This document shows positions 8,059-9,685 of a DNA stretch of 9,685 nucleotides, piece by piece. The stretch is from Cloacibacterium sp964530915 (GTDB lineage Bacteria; Bacteroidota; Bacteroidia; Flavobacteriales; Weeksellaceae). The stretch is from contig CAZHCK010000089.1 of the NCBI GenBank assembly GCA_964530915.1, positions 1 to 9,685 on the forward strand, in the 5' to 3' direction. Both the position numbers and the translations under genes were made by a program. Every line of letters begins with the position of its first letter. The first letter of the stretch is position 1. A model generated the notes under the pieces. That model was not told where the DNA came from. It made no database searches and worked only from the letters and a program-made list of their open reading frames with translations.

Positions 8059-9017
8059 AAAAAATAATTTATTTCATCACATTAGCATTGCTCACTTCTT
8101 GCGGAACTTCTTTTGTAGGAAATCACGGTCAGCTTTCGGTAAAAGGAACACAATTGGTAGACAAAAACCAAAATCACGTCATGCTCAGAGGAATGAGTTT
8201 CGGTTGGCACAGTATGTGGCCTAGATTTTATAATAAATCTGCCGTTTCTTGGCTCAAAAAAGATTTTCATGCCAATGTAGTTCGTGCTGCATTAGGTGTA
8301 GAACATGGCGAATTTGGAAATTATATGAAAGATAAAAAATTTGCCAAAGAAAAAATTTACGCTGTGATTGACGGAGCCATAAAAAACAACATTTATGTAA
8401 TTGTAGATTGGCACAGTCATAACATCAACTTAAATGAAGCCAAAGAGTTTTTCGATGAGGTTTCTCATAAATATGGCAAATATCCGCATGTTATCTACGA
8501 AGTGTTTAATGAACCCGACTACGAAACTTGGGCAGAAGTAAAAGCCTATTCCGAAGAAATTATAAAAGTGATCAGAAAAAACGACCCTGATAATATTATT
8601 TTAATCGGTTCTCCTTCTTGGGATCAAGATGTGCATCTTCCTGCGAAAGATCCTATTACCATTGACCAAAATCTCATGTACACCATGCATTTTTATGCAG
8701 CAACGCACGAAAAATGGTTGAGAGACAGAACGGATGAAGCGTTGAAAAGCGGTTTGCCGATTTTCGTGTCCGAAAGTGCAGGGATGGAAGCTTCTGGAGA
8801 TGGAAAAATGAACTATCAATCTTGGCAAGAATACATTTCTTGGATGGAAGAACGTGGAATAAGTTGGGTAGTTTGGTCGGTTTCAGACAAAGATGAAACT
8901 TGCTCTATTCTTAAAAAATCTGCTCATTCCGAAGGAAATTGGAAAGCTGAGGATTTAAAAGAATCTGGCCAGAAAACCAGGGAATACCTAAGGTTTTATA
9001 ATAAAGGTAAAGACTAA
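8055..9017 (+). CDS. GH5 (subfamily 2-like) endo-beta-1,4-glucanase lipoprotein
   Basis: Retaining endo-glycanase predicted to cut a beta-1,4-linked backbone. The 320 residues comprise a lipoprotein signal (lipobox LLTSC, acylated C16), a very short linker and a single GH5 TIM barrel; no carbohydrate-binding module is attached. Motifs in order are VMLRGMSFGWHS (42-53), NVVRAALGV, YVIVDWH (114-120), VIYEVFNEP with acid/base E153, MYTMHFYAATHE (208-219), IFVSES with nucleophile E240, and WVVWSVSDKDETCS (271-284). The order and wording resemble bacterial Cel5A-type GH5_2 cellulases rather than GH5_7 mannanases. The Trp that usually follows the nucleophile in Bacillus-type enzymes (SEWG) is Ser here (SESAGMEASGDG). 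The residues after C16 (GTSFVGNHG) lack the acidic stretch seen in the binding protein, so surface display is less certain. It starts inside the alpha-galactosidase stop (ATGA). Activity on glucomannan is plausible but inferred. Confidence 0.92.
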   Translation: MKKIIYFITLALLTSCGTSFVGNHGQLSVKGTQLVDKNQNHVMLRGMSFGWHSMWPRFYNKSAVSWLKKDFHANVVRAALGVEHGEFGNYMKDKKFAKEKIYAVIDGAIKNNIYVIVDWHSHNINLNEAKEFFDEVSHKYGKYPHVIYEVFNEPDYETWAEVKAYSEEIIKVIRKNDPDNIILIGSPSWDQDVHLPAKDPITIDQNLMYTMHFYAATHEKWLRDRTDEALKSGLPIFVSESAGMEASGDGKMNYQSWQEYISWMEERGISWVVWSVSDKDETCSILKKSAHSEGNWKAEDLKESGQKTREYLRFYNKGKD

Positions 9018-9020
9018 TAA

Positions 9021-9054
9021 AAAATCCCGAATCAAATTCGGGATTTTATTTTTT
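9021..9054. terminator. Bidirectional intrinsic terminator closing the PUL
   Basis: AAAATCCCGAAT (9021-9032) pairs perfectly with ATTCGGGATTTT (9036-9047) around CAA; in practice the stem probably opens to a TCAAA loop. On the plus strand the stem runs into TTTTATTTTTT (9044-9054). On the minus strand it runs into TTTTTTATTA. It lies 3 bp after the GH5 stop and just past the stop of the convergent cupin gene, so it can serve both transcripts. Confidence 0.92.
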
Positions 9055-9397
9055 AGTTTCTGTCGTAATCATCTTCTATTCTTACGATATCATCTTCACC
9101 GAAGTACGTTCCAGTTTGCACTTCTATAAAGATAAGCGTGTCTTCTCCCACATTTTCTACACGGTGTTTAGCTGTAAGTGGAATAAGCGCTGTTTCGCCG
9201 TAATGGTAGATTTTATCTTCGCCGTCTAAAGTAATTTTTGCCGTTCCTTGAATAATAGTCCAAGCTTCCTGACGGTGATGATGGTATTGATAAGACAATC
9301 TTTGACCAGGTTTTACCTCTATTCTTTTCATTTTAAAATGGGGTTCATCAAATAATACAAAGTATTTTCCCCAAGGTCTTTCTCCGATTTCGTTCAT
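9053..9397 (-). CDS. Stand-alone cupin like the C-terminal domain of type II mannose-6-phosphate isomerase
   Basis: A 114-residue cytoplasmic single-domain cupin. It matches the isomerase half of bifunctional mannose-1-phosphate guanylyltransferase / mannose-6-phosphate isomerase: ERPWGKYFVL (6-15), KRIEVKPGQRLSYQYHHHRQEAW (24-46), IIQGTAKITLDG (48-59), IPLTAKHRVEN (72-82), and the typical finish IEVQTGTYFGEDDIVRIEDDYDR (91-113). Likely metal ligands are among H39-H41, E44 and H78. Position 45 is Ala where bifunctional enzymes usually show His (EHW), so catalysis is not assured. No nucleotidyltransferase domain is attached. Interconversion of mannose-6-P and fructose-6-P is the family role. 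The gene converges on the PUL and has its own leader (A-rich AAAAAAAGAA before the ATG), so it is not in that operon, although a mannose link would suit the locus. Confidence 0.88.
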   Translation of the reverse strand: MNEIGERPWGKYFVLFDEPHFKMKRIEVKPGQRLSYQYHHHRQEAWTIIQGTAKITLDGEDKIYHYGETALIPLTAKHRVENVGEDTLIFIEVQTGTYFGEDDIVRIEDDYDRN

Positions 9398-9685
9398 TTC
9401 TTTTTTTAGGTAAAATTACGCTTTATTGAGCCTCTATTTTTCTACTATTTTTTCAATTTACGGTATTAAATTTTTATTTGATGGTGTGGAAGAACAGAAT
9501 GGAAAACATTTTTTTTTAAGATGTCAATTTCTACCATTCTAATTCACTGATTTTATTTAAATTTGTCTAAAACTAATCATGTAAAACTTATAAATCACGG
9601 AAATAAAATCTGTGAAGTTCGATAATAATTAAACTATAATTTCTGATTTTTTTGTATTAAAAATTAGAGAGAAATATTATTTAAC
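9398..9685. other. AT-rich non-coding right end
   Basis: 288 bp upstream of the cupin gene with no convincing reading frame on either strand. It must contain the cupin promoter on the minus strand; TAATTTTA, one base off TAnnTTTG, lies at 9411-9418, but no partner box is well spaced. The rest holds T runs, an imperfect inverted repeat (9543-9616) with TAAATTTG at 9558-9565, and AT-rich DNA that may lead to a gene beyond the window. No tRNA or terminator was recognized. Confidence 0.6.
9543..9616. repeat. Inverted repeat, 16-bp arms with one mismatch
   Basis: TTCACTGATTTTATTT (9543-9558) and AAATAAAATCTGTGAA (9601-9616) are reverse complements at 15 of 16 positions, with a T:T mismatch at 9548/9611. 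The spacer is 42 bp. It begins with the rest of a TAAATTTG box (9558-9565) and holds near-identical TAAAACTAA and TAAAACTTA words at 9568 and 9582. A second overlapping dyad, TCACGGA...TCTGTGA, spans 9595-9615. It could be a degenerate small mobile or REP-like element, a regulator site, or an RNA hairpin. The arms are real; the role is unknown. Confidence 0.6.

Noticed and set aside
9481..9519. Short reading frame beginning ATGGTGTGG after the cupin leader
   Set aside because: It stops after 12 codons with no leader signal or recognizable peptide.
1..9685. Mobile element, CRISPR array, tRNA or phage signs
   Set aside because: No transposase, integrase, regularly spaced repeats or tRNA-like cloverleaf was seen. 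Gene content is a coherent metabolic locus.

Overview
The window looks like chromosomal DNA from a Bacteroidota member, most likely a flavobacterium of the Chryseobacterium/Cloacibacterium type. The grounds are a SusC/SusD pair, AT-rich DNA, A-rich leaders without clear Shine-Dalgarno sites, and TAnnTTTG-like promoter elements. The family is certain from the proteins; the genus is only an impression. The core is a compact polysaccharide utilization locus (PUL).

Layout. An AraC-family regulator (29-907) lies upstream and in the same direction. A 225-bp AT-rich control region follows (908-1132). It carries a -7-like box, a bulged hairpin, repeated ATGATA words and a perfect 16-bp palindrome. 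Next come the outer-membrane uptake genes: a SusC-type TonB-dependent transporter (1133-4099), a SusD-type lipoprotein (4112-5704) and a surface glycan-binding lipoprotein with two IPT/TIG-like domains and a Trp-rich C-terminal sandwich (5716-6768). Only 11-12 bp separate these three. A strong intrinsic terminator (6797-6824) sits just before the enzyme pair: a GH27 alpha-galactosidase (6835-8058) and a GH5 endo-glycanase lipoprotein (8055-9017), joined by an ATGA overlap. A bidirectional terminator (9021-9054) closes the locus. On the opposite strand is a stand-alone cupin resembling the C-terminal domain of type II mannose-6-phosphate isomerases (9053-9397). The last 288 bp contain no gene but hold a 15/16 inverted repeat.

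How it may work together. The surface lipoproteins capture a glycan, the GH5 lipoprotein cuts the backbone, SusC/SusD imports oligosaccharides using TonB energy, and the GH27 enzyme, which has a plain type I signal peptide, removes alpha-galactose in the periplasm. A GH5_2-like endo-beta-1,4-glucanase paired with an alpha-galactosidase fits a galactosylated glucan/mannan hemicellulose such as galactoglucomannan. That substrate is an inference: the window has no GH26 mannanase, GH130 phosphorylase or beta-mannosidase. This is a recognizable PUL built from known families. I did not find a clearly new system. The points most worth a second look are the internal terminator, the transporter without its usual N-terminal domain, the palindrome in the control region and the inverted repeat at the right end.
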